A stretch of DNA of 64,000 nucleotides from JAUYQR01 sp963822435 (GCA_963822435.1 CAWGHN010000003.1:496001-560000), one strand, 5' to 3'. Numbered from the stretch's first letter, positions 16,054 through 25,350 are shown. The notes: generated by a model from the sequence alone, not told the origin. Numbers and translations are program-made.

Positions 16054-17070
16054 TCAAGACCTGATCAGCGGTGCAACGGAGTTCCGCGTGATCAAGGTGA
16101 CAGGCATGATCTCCTCTGGCGGGAGATTGGTCGGATCGGTCCAGTCGGTATCCAGAAGCAAGGCGAGGGCCCGGATACCCAACGCGCGGACCGGCTGGCG
16201 CACCGCTGTCACGGCCGGTGCGAAAAGATGCAGCGGGCCGACATCGTCGAACCCAACAAGGGAAAGATCCTGCGGCACGCGAATGCCTGCGGCATTCAGC
16301 ACCTCCAGCACCCCGATGGTGATCTCGTCCGAAGTGGCAAAGACTGCGGTGGCGTTCAACTGCGCGCCAAGCATGCGTTTCGCTGCCGATCGCCCAAACT
16401 CAGTCGAATACTCGCCTTCGTATCGCTCGATCTGGGCATCGGCTCCCCAGACCTCCATCATGGCGCGCCTGAAGCCGCTAAAGCGGCGCGCGCCGCTCAG
16501 CATTGCGTCAAACCCACCGATGAACAGCACGCGGCGATGTCCGGCCTCACCCAGATGACGACCGGCGAGATAACCGCCTTGCTCGTTGTCGCAGAAGAGT
16601 TTCGGGACCGACGTTCCCGCCACATCTTCGTCAAGTATGACGACCTGACCGCTGGTGTTGATCGCCGCAGCAAGTGTGCCGTCATCCGGATGGTTCGTGA
16701 CGAAGATCAAGCCATCCACCTGATTGCGGCGCACCGCTTGCAGGTAGGCCAACTCGCGCTCGCCTCGGTTCAGTGTGGCATGCAGCGTCAATCCCAGCCC
16801 ACGCCGATCGGCTTCGGCTTCGACCGCAGCCACCAGAGTGGCGAAAAACGGTGTCGCGATATCAGGAATGACAAGCCCGATCGTATCCGACCTTCCCCGG
16901 CTCAGCCTGCGTGCGTGAGGGTTGGGCAGGTAGTTCAACTTGAGGATCGCGGCCTCGACAGCCGTCCGCGTGCGTTCCGGCAGATCGAGCGTTCCGTTCA
17001 GGAAGCGCGAGACAGTTGTCACGGACACCCCCGCTTCCTGCGCCACATCTCTCAAGCTCGCCACTGACAT
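16054..17070 (-). CDS. LacI family transcriptional regulator
   Basis: A 338-residue regulator: N-terminal LacI helix-turn-helix (ASLRDVAQEAGVSVTTVSRF), hinge helix (NPHARRLSRGRSDTIGLV) and a periplasmic-binding-like sensor domain to the C-terminus. It is the first gene of the leftward transport operon. A perfect 15-bp palindrome typical of LacI operators (17093-17107) lies 22 bp before its start and also in front of the divergent SDR gene, so it probably represses both until the sugar or a derivative binds. Confidence 0.92.
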   Translation of the reverse strand: MSVASLRDVAQEAGVSVTTVSRFLNGTLDLPERTRTAVEAAILKLNYLPNPHARRLSRGRSDTIGLVIPDIATPFFATLVAAVEAEADRRGLGLTLHATLNRGERELAYLQAVRRNQVDGLIFVTNHPDDGTLAAAINTSGQVVILDEDVAGTSVPKLFCDNEQGGYLAGRHLGEAGHRRVLFIGGFDAMLSGARRFSGFRRAMMEVWGADAQIERYEGEYSTEFGRSAAKRMLGAQLNATAVFATSDEITIGVLEVLNAAGIRVPQDLSLVGFDDVGPLHLFAPAVTAVRQPVRALGIRALALLLDTDWTDPTNLPPEEIMPVTLITRNSVAPLIRS

Positions 17071-17092
17071 GGGCCAATCCCGCCAAGTGAAT

Positions 17093-17107
17093 CGGTTTAC
17101 TAAACCG
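17093..17107. promoter_or_regulatory. palindromic LacI-type operator
   Basis: CGGTTTACTAAACCG is a perfect palindrome with 7-base arms around a central C. It sits between the divergent LacI regulator (start 17070) and SDR gene (start 17295). AAACCG-type half sites with a short centre are usual for LacI-family operators. Assignment to the adjacent regulator is inferred. Confidence 0.7.
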
Positions 17108-17294
17108 CTTTACAAGAACAGCACGGGAGAATGTCGTGAGTCAACTGCGTTAGCGGCACGGACAGACCGGTTGAGCCAACCAGAAAAAGGGAGTTGGACG
17201 GCCGCACCAGCTAGGTGCGCTTCAAAGCTTGACCATCGCCGGGGCCGGGGCCACCTTGTCTGTCCCGATCAGACAGCCGTGAAAGGAAGCCCCC

Positions 17295-18050
17295 ATGTCC
17301 GACAGCTTCGCCCGCTATCCCAGCCTTGCAGGAAAGGTCGTTTACGTGACAGGCGGCGCTTCGGGAATTGGCGCTGAAATCGTGACAGCCTTCGCCAACC
17401 AGGGCGCCCAGGTCGGATTTGTCGACCTGGATGCCACCCAAAGCGCGGCCCTCTGCGCGGCTCATTCCAATGTGACACATGAAATCTGCGACCTGCGCGA
17501 CATAGGTGCCTTGCGCACAGCCTTTGCCGCCTTGAACTCAAGGATCGGTCCGGCGCAAGTTCTGGTCAATAACGCCGCAAGAGACGACCGGCACTCCTGG
17601 ACCGATGTCACGCCGGACTATTGGGACGACCGGATGAACACCAACCTCCGGCACCAGTTCTTCGCGATTCAGGCCGTGGCCCCTGACATGATCGCGGCGG
17701 GGGGCGGGTCGATCATCAACATGGGCTCGAACAGCTGGTTCGAGGCAGGGGGTGGCTTTCCGGCTTATGCAACCGCCAAAGCCGCCGTCCACGGGCTGAC
17801 CCGCACCATGGCCCGAGACCTCGGCCAGCACCGTATCCGCGTCAATGCCGTCGTCCCCGGATGGGTGATGACGGAGCGTCAGAAGACACTCTGGGCGAAA
17901 CCGGACGCCATTGCGGCACATTTGCAGCGACAATGTCTGCCAGACCTGATTGATCCGGTCTACATCGCGCGGACGGTGTTGTTTCTTGCCTCGGACGATG
18001 CCGCGATGTGCACGGCGAACAGCTACATGGTCGAAGCCGGGTCAATCTGA
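17295..18050 (+). CDS. short-chain dehydrogenase/reductase (SDR)
   Basis: A 251-residue classical SDR. The NAD(P)-binding motif is TGGASGIG (about residues 18-25), the structural NNA motif is VLVNNAARDD, and the active-site Ser and YxxxK are in INMGSNSW and YATAKAA. FVDLD at the end of the second strand favours NAD over NADP. AAGGA stands before the ATG. It is divergent from the LacI gene across the palindromic operator, so it is probably the oxidation step (sugar or lactol to lactone) in the pathway, which would fit a lactonase role for the phosphotriesterase-like protein. That pathway is inference. Confidence 0.88.
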   Translation: MSDSFARYPSLAGKVVYVTGGASGIGAEIVTAFANQGAQVGFVDLDATQSAALCAAHSNVTHEICDLRDIGALRTAFAALNSRIGPAQVLVNNAARDDRHSWTDVTPDYWDDRMNTNLRHQFFAIQAVAPDMIAAGGGSIINMGSNSWFEAGGGFPAYATAKAAVHGLTRTMARDLGQHRIRVNAVVPGWVMTERQKTLWAKPDAIAAHLQRQCLPDLIDPVYIARTVLFLASDDAAMCTANSYMVEAGSI

Positions 18051-18399
18051 TCGCTGGGCGCCACTTGCACCCGAGGGAACCTGGCGATCGGCATCCGATG
18101 GGTCGCAGATCTGTTTGCTTCCTGGTAATCTTGGATAGCAACAGATCACCGAAGATGCGTGGCCTGGGTGTTCGACGATGATCTCTTGATAGGCACCGTT
18201 CACAAGTAACCTTCCTGTCCGTAACACACCTTGCAATTGTTCTTGGGTCAAGTTAGCCGTTGCGCAGTCACAAAAAGTGGTTCTTTTGCCACAACACCAG
18301 CACCATCTGGCGCTACAAACGACGATGGCGGCCGCTCTTAACGATTTGATTTAAATTAGATATTTTAGTTTCTTGAGTTGTCCGTTCTCTCACCTTGCT
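18051..18399. other. intergenic stretch before the rsgA leader
   Basis: No gene is seen. A notably AT-rich block (about 18338-18375) in an otherwise GC-rich region is the likely place for the rsgA promoter; no -35/-10 pair can be assigned with confidence. Confidence 0.4.
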
Positions 18400-18548
18400 G
18401 AACCGGAGGATGCCCATGACTGTCGCCGCACCCCTCCGGGCAACCGCGCGCTGAGGTTCCGCCTGGCCACGGTTTCGCCCGAACGGCCGCCCGCCTGTCC
18501 GCATCGGACCGGCACTGGGCACAGCATCCGTCTGCAAGGACCGCTTCA
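18400..18548 (+). promoter_or_regulatory. putative leader with short upstream ORF ahead of rsgA
   Basis: A strong Shine-Dalgarno (CCGGAGG, 18403-18409) precedes a 14-codon ORF (18410-18454, MPMTVAAPLRATAR). The ORF contains CCTCCGG (18433-18439), the exact complement of its own Shine-Dalgarno, and GAACC (18400-18404) can pair with GGTTC (18455-18459) just after its stop. These overlapping pairings suggest a leader peptide or attenuator controlling rsgA. No known riboswitch class is recognised. Confidence 0.45.
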
Positions 18549-19586
18549 GTGACCACGCATCCCACCCTCGCCAGCCTCGGCTGGTCGCAGTTTTTCCTGG
18601 CGCAGCTTGACGAAACCGAGCTTTCGCTGACCCCCGTCCGCATCTCGGGCCTGCACCGCGCCCGCATCGACGGGTTGACCACCGATGGCCCCGTCACCCT
18701 GCCCTTCACCGGCACCCAGACCGCCGGCGAACTTGCGATCGGCGACTGGGTGCTGTCAGACGGCACCCGTATCATCCGCCGTCTCGACCGCAAGACCGAG
18801 GTTGGCCGCCGCGCCGCTGGCACCGGAAACGAACTGCAGCTGATCGCCGCCAACGTCGACACGCTGTTCATCGTCACCTCCTGCAACGCTGATTTCAACC
18901 CGGCGCGGCTGGAGCGTTATCTGGCCCTTTCGGCCGAGGCGGGGACGGAATCGGTGATCCTCTTGACCAAGTCCGACACCGCGACCGACGCCGAAGCCTA
19001 TCGCCAGCGCGCCGAAGTGCTTAGCCGCCACGTCACTGCCGTGGCGCTGGACGCGCGCGATCCCGACATCGCCCGATCCCTTGGCCAATGGTGCCACGAG
19101 GGGCAGACCGTCGCCCTGCTGGGTGCGTCGGGCGTTGGCAAGACCACCCTGACGAACACCCTCACCGGCCTCGCCGCCCCGACCGGCGAGATCCGTGAAA
19201 GCGACGCGCGCGGGCGGCATACCACCACCAACCGCGCGCTTTACCCGATCACCGGCGGCGGCTGGCTGATCGACACGCCCGGCATGCGCGCCCTTGCCCT
19301 GATCGACGCCGGCGCCGGCATCGACGCGGTGTTCGAGGATGTGACCGAGCTTCTGGGCAACTGCCGCTTCCGCGATTGCACCCACCAGTCCGAACCCGGC
19401 TGCGGCGTGCGCCAGGCGATCAACGAGGGCAAGCTTGACGAAGACCGCCTGATCCGCTGGCAGAAACTGAAGCTGGAAGACCGCCACAGCACCGAAACCC
19501 CGGCCGAAGCCCGCGAACGCGCCCGCCGCTTCGGCAAGCAGGTCAAGACCAGCCTCACCGTCAAATCCCGGCTGGACAAACGGTAG
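18549..19586 (+). CDS. rsgA: ribosome small subunit-dependent GTPase A
   Basis: A 345-residue circularly permuted GTPase. It has an N-terminal OB-fold, then the G motifs in permuted order: G4 LLTKSDT, G1 GASGVGKTTL, G3 DTPGMR. The C-terminal zinc knuckle is CRFRDCTHQSEPGC. It acts in late maturation of the 30S subunit. The start codon is GTG at 18549. A possible leader ORF lies upstream. dnaX begins 64 bp downstream on the same strand. Confidence 0.95.
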   Translation: MTTHPTLASLGWSQFFLAQLDETELSLTPVRISGLHRARIDGLTTDGPVTLPFTGTQTAGELAIGDWVLSDGTRIIRRLDRKTEVGRRAAGTGNELQLIAANVDTLFIVTSCNADFNPARLERYLALSAEAGTESVILLTKSDTATDAEAYRQRAEVLSRHVTAVALDARDPDIARSLGQWCHEGQTVALLGASGVGKTTLTNTLTGLAAPTGEIRESDARGRHTTTNRALYPITGGGWLIDTPGMRALALIDAGAGIDAVFEDVTELLGNCRFRDCTHQSEPGCGVRQAINEGKLDEDRLIRWQKLKLEDRHSTETPAEARERARRFGKQVKTSLTVKSRLDKR

Positions 19587-19649
19587 CAATCCACCCCGGC
19601 TTGCCCCTCCTTCCGCCGCCGTCTAGACTTCACCCCTCAGGGGAGCCCC

Positions 19650-21392
19650 ATGTCCGACCAACCCGCCTATCAGGTTCTAGCCCGCAAATACCGCCCCCAG
19701 ACCTTTGCCGATCTGATCGGGCAAGAGGCGATGGTGCGCACCCTGAAGAATGCCTTTGCGGCGGACCGGATCGCCCATGCCTTCGTGATGACCGGCGTGC
19801 GCGGTGTGGGAAAGACCACCACCGCCCGGATCATCGCCAAGGGGCTGAACTGCGTCGGCCCTGACGGGACCGGCACCCCCACCACGGAACCCTGCGGCAC
19901 CTGCGAACCCTGCCGCGCCATCGCCGAAGGCCGCCACGTCGACGTGATGGAGATGGACGCAGCCTCCCGCACTGGCGTCGGCGACATCCGCGAGATCATC
20001 GACAGCGTTCACTACCGGGCCGCCTCGGCGCGCTTCAAGGTCTACATCATCGACGAAGTTCACATGCTGTCGACCGCCGCCTTCAACGCGCTTTTGAAGA
20101 CGCTGGAAGAACCGCCCGCGCATGTGAAGTTCATCTTCGCCACCACGGAAATCCGCAAGGTTCCCGTCACAGTCCTGTCGCGCTGCCAGCGCTTCGATCT
20201 GAAACGTATCGAACCAGAGGTGATGATGGCCCACCTGTCGGCCGTCGCCGCCAAGGAAGGCGCCAGCCTCGCGCCTGATGCCCTTGCCCTCATAACCCGC
20301 GCCGCCGAAGGCTCGGTCCGCGATGCCATGAGCTTGATGGATCAGGCGATTGCCCACGGCGCAGGCGAAACCAGCGCCGCACAGGTGCGCGCGATGCTGG
20401 GTCTGGCCGATCGGGGCCGGGTGCTCGACCTTTTCGATCTGGTGATGAAGGGCGACGCGGCGCAGGCTTTGGCCGAACTTTCCGCGCAATATGCCGATGG
20501 TGCCGACCCGATGGCCGTGCTGCGCGATCTGGCGGAAATCACCCACTGGATTTCCGTCATCAAGATCAACCCGGCGGCCGCAGAAGACCCGACCACCCCG
20601 CCCGATGAACAGACCCGCGGCCTTGACATGGCCGCACGCCTGCCGATGCGCGCTCTTAGCCGCATGTGGCAGATGCTGCTGAAATCGCTGGAAGAAGTGC
20701 CTCTGGCCCCGAACGCCATGATGGCCGCCGAAATGGCGATCATCCGGCTGACCCATGTGGCCGACCTGCCCGATCCCGAAACCTTGATCCGCAAGCTGCA
20801 ATCGCAGCCGCAGCCTCCCGCCATCGGTGGCGCGCCGGCGGGTGGCAGCGCCGGTGGCACCGTCCACGCCCCCACCATGCGCTTGGCCCCCGCCGCCCCC
20901 GCGCGCGGCCCGATCATGCAGGGCGGGCAAGCGGTTGCCCTCGCCACCGATCCGTCGCCGCACTATTCCAGCTTTCCGCAAGTCGTCGATCTGATCCGCG
21001 AAAAGCGCGACTTCCTCTTGTTGAAGCAGGTCGAGGATCACGTCCGCCTCGTGCAATACGCCCCCGGCCGGATCGAATTCGAACCCGGCCCCGGCGCGCC
21101 CTCTGACCTTGCCTCCCGTCTCAGCCAGCGGCTCCAAGGCTGGACCGGCCTGCGCTGGGGTGTGTCAGTCGTGTCGGGCGGAGGCGCGCCGACCATCGCC
21201 GAGGCGCGCGACGAAACCCTGATGGCTGCCAAGGCCGAGGCAAAACGCAACCCTCTGGTGCAGGCGATACTCGCGGCGTTTCCGGGAACGGATGTCGCCG
21301 AGGTGCGCACCCCCGAGGCGATGGCCGCCACCGCCGCCGTTGAAGCACTTCCCGAGGTGGAAGATGAATGGGACCCTTTCGAGGACAATTGA
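19650..21392 (+). CDS. dnaX: DNA polymerase III subunits gamma/tau
   Basis: A 580-residue clamp-loader ATPase. The AAA+ core has Walker A (GVRGVGKTTTAR), a Cys4 zinc module (CGTCEPCRAI with the earlier Cys of LNCVG and EPC), Walker B (VYIIDEVHML) and the SRC arginine-finger motif (VLSRCQRF). The C-terminal third is the tau-type region that contacts polymerase and helicase. It loads the beta clamp during replication. It is first of a dnaX-ybaB-recR cluster, with ybaB starting eight bases after its stop. Confidence 0.96.
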   Translation: MSDQPAYQVLARKYRPQTFADLIGQEAMVRTLKNAFAADRIAHAFVMTGVRGVGKTTTARIIAKGLNCVGPDGTGTPTTEPCGTCEPCRAIAEGRHVDVMEMDAASRTGVGDIREIIDSVHYRAASARFKVYIIDEVHMLSTAAFNALLKTLEEPPAHVKFIFATTEIRKVPVTVLSRCQRFDLKRIEPEVMMAHLSAVAAKEGASLAPDALALITRAAEGSVRDAMSLMDQAIAHGAGETSAAQVRAMLGLADRGRVLDLFDLVMKGDAAQALAELSAQYADGADPMAVLRDLAEITHWISVIKINPAAAEDPTTPPDEQTRGLDMAARLPMRALSRMWQMLLKSLEEVPLAPNAMMAAEMAIIRLTHVADLPDPETLIRKLQSQPQPPAIGGAPAGGSAGGTVHAPTMRLAPAAPARGPIMQGGQAVALATDPSPHYSSFPQVVDLIREKRDFLLLKQVEDHVRLVQYAPGRIEFEPGPGAPSDLASRLSQRLQGWTGLRWGVSVVSGGGAPTIAEARDETLMAAKAEAKRNPLVQAILAAFPGTDVAEVRTPEAMAATAAVEALPEVEDEWDPFEDN

Positions 21393-21399
21393 GGTGGAC

Positions 21400-21744
21400 A
21401 TGCTGAAAGGTTTGGGCGGTCTTGGCGACATGGCCAAGATGATGAAAGCCGCGCAGGACATGCAGGCGAAACTGGCCGAAATGCAGGAAGATCTGGCCCG
21501 CACCGTGGTTGTGGGCGAGGCTGGCGCCGGTCTGGTCAAGGCCCGCGCCACAGCCAAGGGCGAGGTCACGGGGCTGGACATCGACCCGTCGATCCTTGTC
21601 GCGTCGGAAAAAGAGGTCGTCGAAGACCTGATCCTCGCGGCGATCAAGGACGCACAGCTCAAGGCGCAGACCCGCAGCCAGCAGGAAATGGCCAAGCTGA
21701 CCGAAGGCCTTGGCCTGCCACCCGGCATGAAGCTGCCGTTCTGA
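21400..21744 (+). CDS. YbaB/EbfC family nucleoid-associated protein
   Basis: A 114-residue protein of the YbaB/EbfC family, dimeric DNA-binding proteins that are regularly encoded between dnaX and recR. The first helix is MAKMMKAAQDMQAKLAEMQE and the body ends in GLPPGMKLPF. I chose ATG 21400 because GAGGTGG stands just upstream and the family normally begins MLKGLGGL; earlier starts lie inside dnaX. Its role in repair or nucleoid structure is known only in outline. Confidence 0.93.
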   Translation: MLKGLGGLGDMAKMMKAAQDMQAKLAEMQEDLARTVVVGEAGAGLVKARATAKGEVTGLDIDPSILVASEKEVVEDLILAAIKDAQLKAQTRSQQEMAKLTEGLGLPPGMKLPF

Positions 21745-21745
21745 C

Positions 21746-22342
21746 ATGGCCGACGACACCGGGATCGAGGCGCTGATCGACCTGATGGCCCGGCTTCCCG
21801 GCCTTGGCCCGCGCTCGGCCCGGCGCGCGGTGCTGGTGCTGCTGAAAAAGCGCGCGCAACTGATGGCCCCGCTTGCGCAAGCGATGGCCGAGGTTGCGCT
21901 GACCGCCAAGGATTGCCAGACCTGCGGCAATATCGGCACCACCGACATCTGCGCCATCTGCGCCGACCCCCGCCGCGCCACGGGCGAGATCTGCGTTGTC
22001 GAAGATGTGGCCGACCTCTGGGCAATGGAACGCGGGCAGGCCTTCAAGGGCCGCTACCACGTTCTTGGTGGCACGCTTTCCGCGCTGGATGCCATCGGCC
22101 CGGAAGAACTGCGCATCCCGCGTCTTGCCGCGCGCGTGGCGGATGAGAATGTCCGAGAGGTGATCCTCGCCCTCAACGCCACCGTCGACGGCCAGACCAC
22201 CGCGCACTACATCGCCGACGTGCTGGCCCCCTCCGGCGTGCAGGTCACGTCCCTTGCCCAAGGCGTCCCCATAGGCGGCGAACTTGACTACCTTGACGAC
22301 GGCACCATCGGCGCAGCGCTGAAAGCCCGCCGCCGCTTTTGA
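21746..22342 (+). CDS. recR: recombination protein RecR
   Basis: A 198-residue protein of normal RecR length. It has the helix-hairpin-helix (LIDLMARLPGLGPRSARRAV), a Cys4 zinc finger (CQTCGNIGTTDICAIC) and the Toprim domain starting CVVEDVADLWAMER. With RecF and RecO it loads RecA at gaps. It starts one base after the YbaB stop, so it is in the same operon. Confidence 0.95.
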   Translation: MADDTGIEALIDLMARLPGLGPRSARRAVLVLLKKRAQLMAPLAQAMAEVALTAKDCQTCGNIGTTDICAICADPRRATGEICVVEDVADLWAMERGQAFKGRYHVLGGTLSALDAIGPEELRIPRLAARVADENVREVILALNATVDGQTTAHYIADVLAPSGVQVTSLAQGVPIGGELDYLDDGTIGAALKARRRF

Positions 22343-22431
22343 CTGCGCCGCTTCTGACCGCTGGCCTGATTGCAATCGACGGGCCTTCGGCTTATCTCAG
22401 AACTTCACCGCAAGGGCAGGGCTTTCTCCGC

Positions 22432-23340
22432 ATGAACTGGATCTCCAACTACGTCCGTCCGAAGATCAACTCGCTCTTTTCGCGCCGCGAAGTGCCCGAG
22501 AATCTTTGGACGAAATGCCCCGAATGCGGGACCATGCTGTTTCACCGCGAACTGGCAGCCAACCTGAACGTCTGCTCGAACTGCGATCACCACATGGCGA
22601 TCACGCCGCGCGAACGGTTCTCGGCCCTGTTCGACGGTGGCATCTTCACCGAAGTGAAGGTGCCGGATGCGGTGCAAGACCCCCTGCACTTCCGCGACCA
22701 GAAGAAATATCCCGACCGGATCAAGGCCGCGCAAAAGGCCAGCGGTGAAAAAGACGCAATGCTGGTGGCCGAGGGCGACATGGCCCGCACGCCGATCGTC
22801 GCCGCCGCACAGGATTTCAGCTTCATGGCCGGCTCAATGGGCATGAATGTCGGCAACGCCATCATCGCCGGGGCCCAACGCGCGGTGGAACTCCGCCGCC
22901 CGCTGATCCTGTTCTCCGCCTCGGGTGGTGCGCGGATGCAGGAAGGCATGCTGTCCCTGATGCAGATGCCGCGCACAACCGTGGCCGTGCAGATGCTGAA
23001 AGAGGCCGGCCTGCCCTACATCGTGGTCTTGACCCACCCCACCACCGGCGGCGTGACCGCCAGCTACGCCATGCTGGGCGACGTGCAGATCGCCGAACCG
23101 AATGCCCAGATCGGCTTTGCCGGTGCCCGCGTCATCGAACAGACGATCCGCGAGAAACTGCCCGAAGGCTTCCAGCGCGCCGAATACCTGCTGGATCATG
23201 GGATGCTTGACCGCGTCGTGCACAGGAAGGCGATGAAGGACGAACTTGCCACCCTCGTCCGCCTGCTCATGGCACTTCCGCCCGGCATCAAGGGCGACCT
23301 TCCCGCGCCCACCGAAACGGCGGAGCCCGCAAAGGCGTGA
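22432..23340 (+). CDS. accD: acetyl-CoA carboxylase carboxyltransferase subunit beta
   Basis: A 302-residue protein. It has an N-terminal Cys4 zinc ribbon (CPECGTM, then CSNCDHH) and the crotonase-like carboxyltransferase core with SASGGARMQEGMLSLMQM and TTGGVTASYAMLGD. With AccA it moves CO2 from biotin to acetyl-CoA, the first step of fatty-acid synthesis. ATG 22432 is chosen because it begins the conserved MNWISNYVRPKI. The stop overlaps the folC start by four bases (GTGA). Confidence 0.95.
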   Translation: MNWISNYVRPKINSLFSRREVPENLWTKCPECGTMLFHRELAANLNVCSNCDHHMAITPRERFSALFDGGIFTEVKVPDAVQDPLHFRDQKKYPDRIKAAQKASGEKDAMLVAEGDMARTPIVAAAQDFSFMAGSMGMNVGNAIIAGAQRAVELRRPLILFSASGGARMQEGMLSLMQMPRTTVAVQMLKEAGLPYIVVLTHPTTGGVTASYAMLGDVQIAEPNAQIGFAGARVIEQTIREKLPEGFQRAEYLLDHGMLDRVVHRKAMKDELATLVRLLMALPPGIKGDLPAPTETAEPAKA

Positions 23341-24608
23341 CCACCGGTTCCGATGCCATCCTTGAACGGATGATGACGCTGCACCCCAAGGTCATCGACC
23401 TGACCCTGGGTCGTGTCGAACGCCTGCTGGCCATCCTCGGCAACCCCGAACGCCGCCTGCCCCCGGTCATCCACATCGCCGGCACCAACGGCAAGGGCTC
23501 CACCCAGGCGATGATCCGCGCCGGGCTGGAGGCTGCGGGCGACCGCGTCCACGCCTACACATCGCCCCACCTTGCCCGCTTTCACGAACGCATCCGGCTG
23601 GCGGGCGAGCTGATCTCCGAACCCGGGCTCACCGCGCTTCTCGATGAATGTGTCACCGCCAACGGCCCGGACGAGATCACGTTTTTCGAAATCACCACCT
23701 GCGCCGCGTTCCTCGCCTTCTCCCGCACCCCGGCGGACTGGACATTGCTGGAGGTCGGCCTTGGCGGCAGGCTTGACGCGACCAACGTCGTCGCAGACCC
23801 CCGCCTTACGATCATCACCCCCGTCAGCCTCGACCACCAGTCCTTCCTTGGCGATACCGTCGCCGCCATCGCTGGCGAAAAGGCCGGCATCATCAAGCGC
23901 GGCGTCCCGGTCATCGTCGGCCCGCAAACCGACGAAGGTCTCGCCGTGATCGAGGCGAAAGCGGCCCGCTTGGGCGCGCCGATCCTCGCCTTCGGCCAGC
24001 ACTGGCACGTCTGCGAAGACCGTGGCCGCCTGGTCTTTCAGGATGAAAACGGACTTCTCGACCTGCCGCTGCCAAACCTTCCCGGCCCGCACCAGCTTCA
24101 GAACGCCGGTGCCGCCATCGCGGCCCTTCGCGCCCTTGGCCGGGACGAGGCGGCGTGCGAGGCTGCCGTCACCCGCGCCGTCTGGCCCGCCCGGATGCAG
24201 CGCCTGCGCCAGGGCCCATTGGTCGACGCTGCCCCGAACGTGGAACTGTGGCTTGACGGCGGCCACAACCCGGCAGGCGGTGAGGCCATCGCCGCCACCC
24301 TCGCCCGGATGCCCGCCCGCGAAACCCACCTTATCTGCGGCATGCTGAACACCAAGGACGTGACCGGCTACATGCAGCCCCTCGCCCCCCATGTCGCCCG
24401 CCTCCACGCCGTCACCATCCCCGGCGAAAGGAACACCCTTCCCGCCGAAGTCACCCGCGACGCCGCCCGCGCCGCCGGAATCGATGCCACCACCGCCGCC
24501 TCCGTCGCCGCCGCACTGGCGGCCATCGCCGCGCGCACCCCCGAGGCCCGCGTCCTGATCTGCGGTTCGCTCTACCTCGCCGGAACGGTGCTGCGCGACA
24601 ACGGCTGA
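23337..24608 (+). CDS. folC: bifunctional folylpolyglutamate/dihydrofolate synthase
   Basis: A 423-residue Mur-ligase-type enzyme. The ATP loop is AGTNGKGSTQ, and typical blocks include TSPHLARFHERI and DHQSFLGDT. The GTG start is coupled to accD by a 4-base overlap. It adds glutamates to folates and converts dihydropteroate to dihydrofolate. An accD-folC pair is common in proteobacteria. Confidence 0.93.
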   Translation: MTTGSDAILERMMTLHPKVIDLTLGRVERLLAILGNPERRLPPVIHIAGTNGKGSTQAMIRAGLEAAGDRVHAYTSPHLARFHERIRLAGELISEPGLTALLDECVTANGPDEITFFEITTCAAFLAFSRTPADWTLLEVGLGGRLDATNVVADPRLTIITPVSLDHQSFLGDTVAAIAGEKAGIIKRGVPVIVGPQTDEGLAVIEAKAARLGAPILAFGQHWHVCEDRGRLVFQDENGLLDLPLPNLPGPHQLQNAGAAIAALRALGRDEAACEAAVTRAVWPARMQRLRQGPLVDAAPNVELWLDGGHNPAGGEAIAATLARMPARETHLICGMLNTKDVTGYMQPLAPHVARLHAVTIPGERNTLPAEVTRDAARAAGIDATTAASVAAALAAIAARTPEARVLICGSLYLAGTVLRDNG

Positions 24609-24669
24609 TCGCCATTCATCGGCCCCATTTCGCTGACACGCTCAGGCCGTAAACTGCAGCGGACGCGTC

Positions 24670-25350
24670 ATGATCCAGCCCACAGCGCCCACCCCCAGAC
24701 CACGCGTTGCGCTGTTGGTCGACGGCGAAAACATCTCGCCCTCGGTCGCCGGCCAGATCATCCTTCGGGCGCTGAACTACGGCGACCTGACCATCCGCCG
24801 CGTTTACGGAAACTCCGCCACGCTCGGCGCCTGGAATTCCGCGCCGGGGCTGCGGCTCATCCATTCCGGAATCGGCAAGAACGCCACCGACCTTCTCATG
24901 GCCGTCGAAGCGATGGGTTTCATGCTGGGCGGTCAGGCTGACGTCTTGGTTCTCGTCACGTCAGACCGCGATTTCGTCCACCTCGCCACCCATCTGCGCG
25001 AAACTGGCCACCGCGTGATCGGGATGGGCGACCAGAAGGCGCCGGAAAGCTTCCGCAAGTCCTGCGTCACCTTTCACGAGTTGAAATATGACAGTGTGCC
25101 GCCTGCGCCCGTCCGCGCCCAACCGGCGCATCCAACCACTTTCGACGACAAGATCCGCGCTCTTATCCAGACCGAGGGCGAAGCAGGCTCGGTCTTGATA
25201 GCCCGACTTGGCGGGCGCATGCACACCACCCACAAGGTCAATATCAGCGAACTTCCCGAGAAAACCTGGCGCGCCTACCTTCTTGCCCGGCCCCAGCTTT
25301 ACCACTGTGATGCCAAAGGCCCCGAAGCCCGTGTGCGGCTGAAATCCTAG
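24670..25350 (+). CDS. NYN domain (LabA-like) RNase with C-terminal OST-HTH/LOTUS domain
   Basis: A 226-residue protein. The NYN (PIN-like) domain has acidic catalytic-type residues in ALLVDGENISP, ATDLLMAVEAM and VLVTSDRDFVHLA. The C-terminal part from about residue 155 (FDDKIRALIQTEGE, ending QLYHCDAKG) resembles an OST-HTH/LOTUS RNA-binding domain. It is probably a small cytoplasmic endoribonuclease. It stands alone after folC and converges on the TetR gene, whose stop overlaps its 3' end by four bases (25347-25350). Confidence 0.82.
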   Translation: MIQPTAPTPRPRVALLVDGENISPSVAGQIILRALNYGDLTIRRVYGNSATLGAWNSAPGLRLIHSGIGKNATDLLMAVEAMGFMLGGQADVLVLVTSDRDFVHLATHLRETGHRVIGMGDQKAPESFRKSCVTFHELKYDSVPPAPVRAQPAHPTTFDDKIRALIQTEGEAGSVLIARLGGRMHTTHKVNISELPEKTWRAYLLARPQLYHCDAKGPEARVRLKS

